Below are positions 50,701-62,472 of a stretch of DNA of 64,000 bases, in pieces. The notes under the pieces were generated by a model that had not been told where the DNA came from, did not search any database, and was given only the letters and a program-made list of their open reading frames with translations. The DNA is from Metopolophium dirhodum (taxonomy: Eukaryota; Arthropoda; Insecta; Hemiptera; Aphididae). The position numbers were made by a program, and so were the translations under genes. The stretch is taken from positions 32,790,001-32,854,000 of the forward strand of contig NC_083568.1 in assembly GCF_019925205.1 (NCBI RefSeq). Direction: 5' to 3'. Position 1 is the first letter of the stretch; each line of letters begins with the position of its first letter.

Positions 50701-52621
50701 ACTATGATTGATTTTAATAGTTGGAGTACTTAGTGTTATTATTTTGCTTTGGTTCAACGAGAATAATAATAATAATCGGTAGTAATAAAAAAAAAATGTT
50801 TGATTTATTTTTAATTTATTGGAAATTATAAATTCCTAAAGGAAGTCAGATTCATATGAATCATTACTAGTTATGAATATTAATAATGGTAGTAATGGTA
50901 ACAAGGATATAAAAATAATAAAAACACTCAAAATGTAGAACACCCTCGGGGAAAGGTTTGGTTAGAATTCGCGTGTAAAATGCTGCTTTTAATAACCTTT
51001 TAAACACATAACACCCACCAAGTGTATTTATGTTAATAGGCACTATATTAAAATGTGCAATTCATAATATTATATAGGTATATGATATTGATTCGATTTT
51101 ATAATTTCAGGATCATTATTGATACGAAGGCTAACCATACGTATTATGATACATCGAAATCATATTACATCTATTATAAATACATTAACAAATATAACCT
51201 ATACGCTTTTTTTTTATATCTTTAACGATGTAAATAAATTATTTAGTACACAAATAAAACGACTTATATAATATAATATATATATCGCTGGTTCAAAAAT
51301 TATTGAATTATGGGAACATTCTAGGGGATTCTTATATAGTATGACTCATATACCAATTCTTTTAAGAAAATAGCCTAATTAAGTTATGTGAATAAATCAA
51401 AAGTAATAATTTTGTGTATCAAGAATCAAAAGTTTATATTATTAATGCCTTATTGTATTTTAAAAATATGATATTAACTGCATTTATTATTTAAATTAAT
51501 AGGTACCTATATATGATTTCTACTGTGTATATTTAAAACATATACATTTTAATAATATTTTAAATTGTTTAATTTGTGATACTAAAAATATATTGTTATT
51601 GTAAGCTCTACAAAGTTCTCGACCACAAGCTATCAGCTTATCGAAAGTTGTAAATGTTATAAACTCTCACTTCAATAGCTTATCCTTATTTTAATTTTAT
51701 TCTTATGCAGTGTTTTATCTATGTACAACATTGCAATTATTTGCATATAAATATATTATTATTATATCTATTATTATGTTTCAATGTGCGACATTTTACG
51801 AGAATTTAATAAAAACTGATCCAAGTTTCCTGTACAATACCTATGTATATACGAATCGAATTGAATATCATTAACGACGCGTTTGTATGCGCGCTGATAA
51901 TATACAGACGTGCTGCAGTGACGGTCGTATTATGTGCATATTATATATTATATAAAGTTATTATAGTATTATAGTCTTGCGTGGAAGTCATCCTTTTGAA
52001 TATAATAATAATAATAACATATAATATTAATGTATTATAAACTACTAAATAGCTATTTCTCAGGTGCGCGTGAATACGAAAACGGGTTTTGTATATAATA
52101 TCGTCATTAGAAATTGTTATTTATTCGAAACGCGTTCCGTTTGTATTACGGAAAAAAATATTTGTTACAGGACCAAAAATATAATAGCATTACTTAACGT
52201 TATGATATCGGTGGTAATCAAATCATAATATATTGGTGTACCCGGCTGGTAACCGAAACACCTTTACCTACCTACACCCAGCTGGGGGATAGACGAACTA
52301 CAAAAGTTCCCGTCGGATCTGCAGTGCTCGGCCGGTCGCGAGGAAGTGGACCGTTGTAGAGGAGAGGACGCTTAATTTGTATTCATCGAATATCTATGAC
52401 CATAGGCCATAATATCCATTACACGTGTATTGAGTTGTGTGCTCCACACCACGTGTCGATTAACGCGTAATGTTATTCACGTATAGGCCAGCGTTTTCGT
52501 TTAAGTAAAGGTATGTTAAAAAAAAATTATTTAAAATGCCCAAGTACTTACCTACATTTTTTTTTATTTCGGTTTTTTCGTTAATTCATTCTCGTCGATC
52601 GTTGTATACACACAAACGTTT
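47761..52621. other. intergenic, no gene recognised
   Basis: This is very AT-rich sequence with TA and TAA microsatellites. A plus ORF at 48768-48977 (LVEYYGIPVIIHSDDIIPIL) has no recognisable family or splice support and is left unannotated. Confidence 0.5.
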
Positions 52622-53147
52622 TATTATAGGAGGTAGTATTACCTCTAGTTAGAGTTAGAATGTTGATGACCTAAAAAACACACAAAAATTCCCTAAAAAC
52701 TTCAAAAAATTACCTTAAAAGTTATGTGTTTCATCAATATATTGTTTCATCAATCTATAACACTCAAAGAGTAAATCTTATCGGAACGCAATAAATGTAA
52801 TCACAACAAAAATCCCACATTAATAATATTAAAATTATTTTTTACTACTTGTCCAAATCCAAAATTAGATTTTAAATCAATTAAATTTGTTTCCAAACTT
52901 GGGTGTAACATTTGCCCTAAAATCTATAATTTGAGAAAAATGCCCTATATTGTACAAAAAGTACAAAAAATGTCCTAAAAGATGAAAAAATGTTGAAAAA
53001 TTACGTTAAAAAACAAAAAAATGCAAAATAAAATAAGAATATTCTGCATCAAGGGAGCATGAAACAAATTTTTAGCTAGGATAGCATTGTATAGAATCAA
53101 AGGAAAAAAATGCAAAAGTCATCAACATCCTAACTCTACCTATAATC
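52622..53147. mobile_element. MITE-like element with TTATAGGTAGAGTTAGGATG termini
   Basis: The right end reversed reads ATTATAGGTAGAGTTAGGAT then GTTGATGAC. The left end reads ATTATAGG, 15 extra bases, then TTAGAGTTAGAATGTTGATG AC. The arms are thus about 28 bp with one inserted stretch. The interior is A-rich with several CCCTAAAA/TGCCCTA words and has no coding potential, as expected of a non-autonomous DNA element. Confidence 0.7.
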
Positions 53148-54444
53148 TATATGCATAATATTATAATTAATAATATTATGAAATATATCCAAATTAGGTA
53201 TCGGAAATAAATCGTTACCGTATAATCATAATAATACACTCTGTCGGAATGTGAAAGTGAATGACATTTAAACATTTTTACCAACGGGCATTTTGTGCGG
53301 CGGCGTTTGATGGAGGTCGAAATGTGGATATATGTATATACATATATCTAAATGATCGATAGGTATAATCGTCACGATATTTACGTCATATTGATATTAT
53401 ATTATTGCCGTGGCAGTGACAGTGACGCCCATAATAACAACGGTTCGTGTGAGTTTTCGTCTGTCCTTACATGTATAATATAATATGGATATTGACCGCA
53501 ATGGTATAACGACATAATTATTTTTCACTTACATAGTTACATATTAATATATTATACATAATTTAACCTAACCTATACGCAGTACGCACCCAGACAACCA
53601 ATAATATATATTTTATATCGGCTCATAGGCGCAATTTGTGCGTGTGTGGGAGTTGGTTGAGCGCCCCCAGTTTTGCAATCTGCATCGCGCTTAAAATGTT
53701 TATGCCATATTCGTGCCTAAAGGATATAATTAGTTCTTATTTTATATTAATACATTATTATGCACCGTACTAAGCCATCATTTAATATGCGATTAATGAA
53801 GGGTGGAGGGTATAGGGACGGGGTGAAGTTGTTCATTGTGTTGTAGTCCATTGCTTTCACGAAACATTTTCCATTCTATATTCTGTTTTCCTCAAACACG
53901 TCTTGTGCGACTATAGCAAACGAGGACCCGAATTTATTTTTTGTTCAAGCGCGCATATATCGTTATTTAATTTTTGAGTTATTAGCTAAATAAGTTACAC
54001 CGTTACTATTGACATAATATTATGCATCTATTGTTCTGTTAGGCTTTGCTCTGTAAAATTATAACGAAACAGCGCCCCCAGTTTTTCATTGAAATCGCGC
54101 CCCTGTATTATAAGTAGGTACCTATATATAGCTACCTACCTGTATCTATATTATTTAAAACGTTCGTAATATTATATTATATTAATATGCACGTATAATT
54201 CGATCGAACGATCAACAAATCGAATGAGCAGCTATGCATTTAATTTATATACATATATTACATCCACTGCAGATGACGTAATATTCAAATTAAAAATAAC
54301 ATAATATATAATATACCGACGATAGGAGAAAATATTCAAATACGTGTTATGTATATAGGTACAACTGCAGGGTGTCCGCCAGAAGACCGTTTTCGACCGC
54401 TGCAATCGCGGAGGACTATGAACGTTACAAACACTGATATAATA
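53148..54444. other. intergenic, no gene recognised
   Basis: The phrase GCGCCCCCAGTTTT occurs twice (near 53661 and 54072), each time close to a CATCGCGC/AATCGCGC word, suggesting small fragments of a shared old repeat. Nothing else is seen. Confidence 0.4.
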
Positions 54445-55204
54445 TATAGGGTGATTCACCAAGCACGCTCACCCCTTTTTTCAATCAAATATTTATTTAA
54501 ATTGTGATTTTTTGTTTTTTTTAAATATATTTACTCAAAGGCCATACTTATTATCAAATTTTTAAACCATGAGAACCCTATAAATTATTTATAGTGGATC
54601 ATTTTTTTGAACAAACGTAGGTAACAAACTCAAACGAGTATAATTTTAAGGAATTTACTTAAATGTTTATCCTAAAGATAACAGATCTCAAAAATGGTTT
54701 TACAAAATATAAAGTTGATGTAATATCGGGTCTAGTATTTTTTTATACAAGGACCTTTTAAACAAATTATTAATGTTGATAGATTAATATTAATCACTAA
54801 AATAATAAAATGTTCAAATCACCATAGCCCCATATATTCTGAATCAATTATTTTGAACCAACTATTTTTATTATCCTATTATTCCGTATTACTGTATTAA
54901 TATACAAAGTTAAATAGGTAAATAAAAATTACTTGTTTGAATTTCGATCCTGACACGTCAATATTTTCAGAAAATTAAACGCAAAATAATTTACAGTAGA
55001 AAATAGGAGTTCTCATCTGAAAAATATAGAAGTGCGTAACTCCACAAGACACTCCTAAAATAGGTAGTCCTAAAAAATCTCAAGAATTTAAAAATACAGT
55101 TTTTAAGCATATTTAAAAATTCTAAAAATCAATAACCATTTTTTGAACAACTACACGATTGAAGAAAAAAGGGGTGAGCATGCTCGGTGAATCACCCTGT
55201 ATAA
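54445..55204. mobile_element. MITE, family with CACCCTGTA ends, copy 1
   Basis: The left end is TATAGGGTGATTCACCAAGC then ACGCTCACCCC. The right end reversed is TACAGGGTGATTCACCGAGC then ATGCTCACCCC. The arms are about 31 bp with three differences and are flanked by TA, as expected of Tc1/mariner-type insertions. The 760-bp interior has no transposase. Copy 2 at 59009 shares both ends and inner words such as ATGGTTTTACAAAA and TTGATGTAATAT. Confidence 0.85.
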
Positions 55205-57820
55205 ACCTAATATAATAATTATTATAATATTATATATACGCGAATTATTCACCGTTCGTAAGAAACCACTCGCTGCGTCCTCTCAACGTATAATATACAC
55301 TGTGGCGATATTTTTTTGTCGTCGTCGTAGTCATCGATTTCCTGCAACAACGAGTGTACATATAATAATATGATGGCATAATAAATAATTATAGTAATAA
55401 TATGTAATATACTAATAAGACCTTGCCGTTTATGCAGTGCGTATAGGTACAATAATATAAATTGTAGAGAGGAGGTAATAACGATATAGGTATTGGTATA
55501 CTCGATATAGATTAGTCATCGGATTTCCATGAAATATTTCCAACACACTGTTTTGTGAATGAGCTAGACCATATTTTTTTTGCACGTAAGTGTTATTAAA
55601 CCACAGTGATTCGCACTGTAGCTACCTATATTATATTATACTGCTGCAGGTATATTATATTAGACACGCGTTATTGTTGGTGGTCAGTAAAATAATATCT
55701 GCGGCGCCGTGATTTCGTCATGATTATGTTACAACTGTGTGCATGAATACAAATTACACTATAATACTATGCACAGTTATTTTAACATTATGTTATACAT
55801 AACTATATATGTCTACCAGATTTTATTCGATCGTTTTCGTGTATTCGTATTTTGCGTACTATATAACTGTAGTTGTCAATATGCGTCGTTTCAGCGTGGC
55901 GACGAGACGGCTTTAACTTATTTTTAAAACGCGTAATTGAACGCGGTTCTATTCACCCAAACGCTTTTTACCGACACAGACGTACCACGCCGTATACTAT
56001 ACCTACGTAATAAACGTAGGATGGTACGATTTTATATACCTATATATATATATATTACACATCGGTCCATACAATTTGTACATACCTACTATCTATATAA
56101 TTAGAATTTAGAACGAATATCTAAATAATTAATATTGATGTTGAGAAAATATGTATTTTCAAACGCGTCATAATTAATTATTAGTGTTAATGTATAATAC
56201 GTGTTGTTTATATGAACGCAGCAAATTATTAACCATGTATAGTGGTACCAAAACAATTCTAATCTTATTTAAAAATTACGTTAACTTTGGTGATGATTGA
56301 TGACTGATGACCTATTATACAGGATGCAAACACTCGAAGACTAAAGACAATTCGATTAAAATGAATAACGTACATATACATAATAATATTATACATATAT
56401 TTTGATTTATGTAATAAATTTCCGACACGTACCTATAAATGATAGTTTATGGTATCCAAGCCGCATATTTATTTGTCTTTAATTCTTTTTTAACGTTATT
56501 ATAAAAAGTTGCAGGCTATTACTTATTTCTCATTTCACCGCCAGATAAAATTTTTTCATATTACCTAACTGAAAATAATGTGTTTAATTTTAATTATTTT
56601 TAATGTTATTACTTATTACATTACCCATAGTAATTTGAAATGTGTATAAAATAAGTTAAATTAAAATTAATCCTCAAAAATAAAAGATTAGAACGTTTAC
56701 TTCAAAATAATATTAGGTACATTATATCATCCATAGACATATGAATTGTAAATTTCTTTATTACGTCACGAGTAGGTAAACAAGAAATATTTTTCACATT
56801 CCAATACGCTCATGTAATGACTGAAAAATACGAATACAAATAAGATAGTATTTAGGTGCTTGGGTGGGTCGCTATCAGAGTCGAGTGTCTTCAAATTTAA
56901 GAGAAATTACCATTTATCACATAGCGAAAACAAATGTCTTAGAAGTATAACAACTTTGTAAACGTGTTTATATATACTTACGACTTACCTACTAAAAATT
57001 AAAAAATACATTTTTCATCAAAAGAAATTAAATAATTGATTAACTGACCATCTATAAATATTATATTGAAAGTGCTAGTAGAATATTTAATGAATAAAAC
57101 TTTTAAACACTCTTAAATAATGTTTACCGAAGATAACATAGGTAGAAACAGTTAGAAGTATAAAAAAATCAAATAATATTTGTTGAAAATACGTCTTCCG
57201 TTTAACTCGTTTATGTGATATCATTGAGTATAATATATATATACTACAATATATTCAGACTCTCAATGGTGATAAACATAAAAATTAATAAAAATCAGTA
57301 CCCCGCAGTTGTAGTTTAAAAGTGTCGAGCTAAATATAATAATGTCTTCGTAAATTTTATTGTATTGTGGTAAAGTGTTTTTTGGGGTCTGTATAGATTC
57401 TGCCACCTACTAATTTTTACCCGAGGTCACCATTTGTTAATCCTCAACACTACTAGTTAATTAAAACAACAATTTATATTTGACTCAATTATTTAAAACG
57501 AAATATTTTTTTATAGATATAGGTAAGTACGCAAATGAAATAATATAATTTTTGTTGATTTCTATATACAACTACAACGTTGCAGGCAAATGTAGTGATA
57601 GAATATCAAACGTATAGGTATGAATTTTAAAAACCATTACCGTTACCAAACTAGCAAGTCTTTACTACAAACGATTTTACACGAAACACGATTTAAACGT
57701 TAACCCTATAATATTCACATACAATGTCTTCTTTCCATTCCTGGTGAATTCTCCCCTCGGACATAAATAAGAAACTGTAATCGGGACTGATTATTGAATA
57801 TTAAAAAACATGATGCTGTT
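55205..57820. other. intergenic, no gene recognised
   Basis: This is AT-rich sequence with TA microsatellites and no supported ORF. If the exon at 57871-57964 is real, the 57820 side contains its poly(A) region. Confidence 0.5.
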
Positions 57821-57826
57821 TTTATT
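57821..57826 (-). terminator. candidate poly(A) signal for the His-rich exon
   Basis: AATAAA on the minus strand lies about 45 nt beyond the TAA of the candidate terminal exon. Confidence 0.45.
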
Positions 57827-57870
57827 TTTATTAGTATATGTAGGCTATTTAATGTTTTGTATTATTACAG

Positions 57871-57964
57871 TTATATTGTGTGTTTGTGATGGCCGTCGTG
57901 ATGACCGCGGTTATGGGGATGGTGGTAGTGATGGTGGTCTTCTCTTTCTTGAACTTTTTTCAAT
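57871..57964 (-). CDS. candidate terminal exon encoding a His-rich C-terminus, gene unknown
   Basis: The minus strand reads TTATTTTCAG| then LKKVQEREDHHHYHHPHNRG, HHDGHHKHTI and TAA, after one leading base that would complete a codon from the previous exon. GC is far above the flanking DNA, the acceptor is good, and an AATAAA follows. A second frame of the same exon is also open (IEKSSRKRRPPSLPPSP, stop), so the phase is unsettled. No partner exon was found up to 62470, so the rest may lie beyond the window or in small exons I cannot see. I do not recognise the protein. His-rich tails are known from metal-binding and some cuticle or secreted proteins, but nothing here decides. Confidence 0.45.
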
Positions 57965-59008
57965 CTGAAAATAATATTCAACCATGTTGTATTTCGTAGG
58001 TATCTACTTTTAGTAAAATATACCAGTTAACTATTTCATAATATGTCAATGATCGGAAATTAAAAGTGTAAATGCGTTGATACCTATACCTATAATATTA
58101 GTATCACTAGTATTAGATATTTTCTTCTTGATTGAACTAGATGGATTTTGGGTACAATTCTACGCATTAAAGTGTTAAACCATTAGATTACCTACCTATC
58201 GGGTCTATTGGACAAGTTATTATAAAATACACTATTTCAAAAAGTCGTTATGAGTAATGGGTTGTATTTTATAAAAAAATCTTACAAAGGTATTATAGGA
58301 CTAATAATTTATCAACATCACTCACATTAAGAAAGAGCTTTAGTATCGTCATCAAAAATAGGGAAATTTCGGAAGCACGTTTGAGATCCCGGTAACCATT
58401 CTGATAAGAAAGTATACCATGCCTTTAAAATTGAAAATATCCTTTGACTTGTTATATAAAACCACCATTAGTAAAGAAGAATCATGTTGTTAGTCCATAT
58501 GTATGGGATCTCGTTGACCCACGTCTTATTTGTTCTCATCGATTATTTTTATTGTTTCTAAAATATATACCTACCTATTATATAAAAAAAAAATGTTTGA
58601 ATATTTGCAAATAACTTCTCAAGTATGGGTGGGAGGCTGGTTGATGAAAAATACTCATGGTATAATAATATTATTCAAAAACCTAAAGAACTCGTGATAT
58701 TATTAAATCAACGATTATAGAGATATTTGTAGCAATGTTTAATCTCCATTTTAAAAATATATTATTATTGTTGTGTACACTAATGTAGAATAGTCATCCG
58801 AGTTGAAAAGAAAAAAAATAAACAAGATAATCTTATGAAATTCACAGTTAGTATACATTCCTCCTTGTTTTGAGGTTTGATTTTGGTATCGCGAACAATA
58901 ATATTATTATCGTGTTTCGAGTGCTCGGCGTTTCACAGTGGTTATTTATATTTACATCTATTTAACGAACATATCACTCGTCGTTATGATATAGAAATAT
59001 TGCCATAT
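57965..59008. other. gene-free stretch, probably intron or intergenic
   Basis: No features recognised beyond AT-rich sequence and short homopolymers. Confidence 0.5.
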
Positions 59009-59731
59009 TATACAGGGTGTTTTACAAAGCATGCTCACCACCATTTTTTTCCTTTCCAATCTATTCAAATTATGATTTTTTTGGAATTTTTAAATCCATT
59101 TAAGACTATACCTATATTTTCAAATTTATGAGATTTTTATATTACTTGTAAGGAGTATTCTGTGATACAAACTTCTATTTTTGAAATGAGAACCACCTTT
59201 TCTACTATACATTATAAGTGGATACATTTATTTTTTTAATTTTGACGTTGTTATTTAATTCAAAATTAGAACGAGTCGTCTTTCAGTAATTAAAATGTTT
59301 ATACTATGGATAAAAGACCTTAACAATGGTTTTACAAAAAATTAAAATTGATGTAATATTGGATCTAGTGTTTATTGGTCACTTAGACCATTTTTACAAA
59401 TTACTAATGTTGATAGTTTAATATTTATTATTAACATTTTCAATTTACTATAGCCCTCAAATATTCCAAACCCATTTACATTGACCTACTATCTTTAGCA
59501 TACAAAATAAAATGATTCAATAGCTACTCGTATTCAAATTTTGTCATAAATATTCCGAAAAATTATCAGCTAAATAATTTACAGCACAAAAGGGGTATTC
59601 TCATTTAAAAAAAACAAAAGTCAGATAACATGGTCATAGGTACCTACATGTATATTTAAAAATCCTAAAAATCGGAATAACTGCATCGTTGAAAAATGGT
59701 CCGAGCACGATTGTCGTGAATCACCCTGTAC
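59009..59731. mobile_element. MITE, family with CACCCTGTA ends, copy 2
   Basis: The left end is TACAGGGTGTTTTACAAAGC then ATGCTCACCACC. The right end reversed is TACAGGGTGATTCACGACAA then TCGTGCTCGGACC. The ends are more diverged than in copy 1. Inner landmarks shared with copy 1 are AATGGTTTTACAAAA, TTGATGTAATATTGGATCTA and ACTAATGTTGATAG. It is flanked by TA-rich sequence and has no ORF of its own. Confidence 0.8.
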
Positions 59732-60747
59732 GTATGTACTATATAGCATACCTGGACGCGGTGAACTTCACCGCAGTCGGACGCGTGCAAACAACGCCTA
59801 AATGGGTACGCACTTGTACGTATATAATATAGGTAATGTATAGTAATATTATATTATGTGTTATATGCGTAATATAACATTATCGGCCGATAAACGAAAA
59901 CGGGTTTATTACGTTATTATATAAAATGTAGAATGAAAAATATGTAACGCGTCGCGTACGATATAATAATAATTAATATGATACGCGTATATATTACAGG
60001 AGGCACGGTCAGGAACCTCGTTATATATTTTGACAGTGAATAGGATATAGGTGACTAATATAGTGATGCGAACTCCGACCTGCAAAATATACGAAAAACA
60101 AAGAAAAATACTGCAATGCATACCGTTCATGGGGATATCGGCTGTAACAAAATATTGGTACTATAACTATAAGTATATATTTCCAAGGTCCCGGAGCATC
60201 TCAAACATCAGTAGGGTAATTTGGATCACATCATTTATTAAATCTTATTTTTCTACCCTCCTCCGATGGCCTCAAACCTCTAATACAATAATATAGTGTA
60301 TTAGTTTGTAAAGGGTTCGCCAAAATTTAAATAAAATATTGATGAACAATAAAAGTGCAATACCTAAACCTAATACCCGAGTATGGTTATACTATTGACG
60401 TAATGTGGCAATAACTAATAAATATCTTACCAACATCATACAGGAAAATTAGATTTAGTTAATTGAGTCATTGTTTAATGTTTATTAGCTTATTACCATA
60501 ATATGCTTAAAAATTAAGTTCAACGTAAACTAAAACTTACTAACTCAAATATTTTTATAATGAAGTAACGAGGACGATGGACACCATAATATAACCACAT
60601 CAAGGTACTCTGTTTTCTCCGCTTTATATACACGTGTAACACTGTAATATATAGTTCAAACCTCTCGAAGTAAGAAGTTCATATCATTAATAACTATTGT
60701 AAAAACATTGACCATATTGAAATAATTAAGGAAATTATAATATGTAT
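59732..60747. other. gene-free stretch
   Basis: AT-rich sequence. No supported gene, and no repeat beyond short TA runs. Confidence 0.5.
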
Positions 60748-60880
60748 AATATTATCTGTGTTTGTCGAAAGGTTTTTTTTTTATATTTAGAAAATGTAAA
60801 TAATAATAATTCTAAACGGGTAACTAAAAAAATAAAACCACAATATTAATAAAACCTTTTGACAAAACACAGATAATATT
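60748..60880. repeat. 133-bp foldback (inverted repeat with ~29-bp arms)
   Basis: The left arm is AATATTATCTGTGTTTGTCG then AAAGGTTTT. The right arm reversed is AATATTATCTGTGTTTTGTC then AAAAGGTTTT. Only one indel and one mismatch separate them. The loop is about 75 nt of A/T-rich sequence. It is probably a small MITE. As RNA it would form a long hairpin. Confidence 0.8.
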
Positions 60881-62472
60881 CATCTTTATAATAATTGTAA
60901 TTATACCTACATATTATATGGAATTATGTTCATTTAAATAATGTAATCACGATGGGATATTTTTTCTATATTTTACGTGTGTGAGACAGAGATATAAATG
61001 CTATACTGCTAGAAGTTTATCACCTACTATTTTTTTACAAAAATATTTTATCGGTAATATACTTTATCATCGACATTCGTTTTATCATGTCTATACTGTA
61101 ATATACAGGTACCTACCTATTGAAATTGGATCAAGGTGTCATAACGTGTCATAAGGTGGAAATAGGTGTAATAAACAGTATTATTTTTAATGTATAGTTG
61201 TTATGTACATAAATGAGGTTGAACAAAATACGATTACTAAAATTAGTAAGACTATCATATGCATTATACATGTGAAACATTTACATGAGTACATGATGTA
61301 CATGTACCTGAGTACCAATTCCATTTTTAATTGTCTTGAAATGTTGTTATTGTTAGTTGTTATTATTTATATATTATTGGTTGTAACTTACAATTTAAAC
61401 GAACAATTTTGAAACTATAATATATATTTTATAGTCCCTACGCATTTTGTTATAACTTTATAAAAATCTACATAATATTCCTATATACGTGCGTACACCT
61501 ATCCATAGGGAGCTCCTGTGGGCTGATTTTTGTCTCCAAAGAGGTAGGTAGTAGGTAGGTCATAAATCGCAAATATTAGGCAATCTTATATCTCGATCCA
61601 TGACTGAAATTATCTATAACAATTTAACAACGGATTATGTTACCCAAAATACTCCCCCTCCCCATCACAAGCTAGGTCTGCTAACTCCTATGCTGATACG
61701 TCTATAATTTATACACTGTAGATTCGTATTATTTTGAACCTCGCGTTATCTCGAAAGAAAATCCCCTCGAAGCTACTGTCTACCGTTATATACGTACCTA
61801 CAATAATAAAATCTATACTTCTAACTTTTCGATATCCCGAATTTTTTTTCCGTTCCCCTGCGTGGGATTCTACATCGATGGTTTACTCTACAATATAATA
61901 TAATGTTATATTGTATTATGATGTAAGTCACATAATAACAGTAAGACGTTCGATTTTTAATGTACACATATAATTTTACTGTCTAGTCGCGTACCTATAT
62001 GACGTTTTTACTGTTATAATAGCTATAGTACCTACCTACGTGTTTGATGCGCACTATATGTGTAAAGCGTACACGTCCAATATACGTGTATAATATAATA
62101 TAGCCATATAGGTACCCACCGGACCGATACACCTGCAACACGCGCGTTATCGCATTTTAAAAAGCACTGCAACGCGTATTATGCGTATTGGACGGCCGCG
62201 GTCGTTATACCTATCGATCACCTATACACGCGTGTGCGTTCGTTTTTTGACCTTGAGTTCAGCTGATTAACATGCGCGCACGCATCGGCCCGGCCGGACT
62301 CGCGGAATCCGATGGTAATCAGTCTATACCGCGGTCGGCGATGCGTCTGCGTGTAAACAACGGTAACGTGTACACGCGAGCGCTGCACCACTCGAACACC
62401 ACATAATTACCATATTATAGTCGTGTAATATATCATATTTCGTCGTACGTGTAAACAACGCGTTTTGCGACC
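60881..62472. other. upstream region of DBT
   Basis: AT-rich to about 62080, then GC- and CpG-rich up to the DBT start codon, forming a CpG-dense block continuous with the gene. This block is the likely promoter. No TATA box was assigned. Confidence 0.5.
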
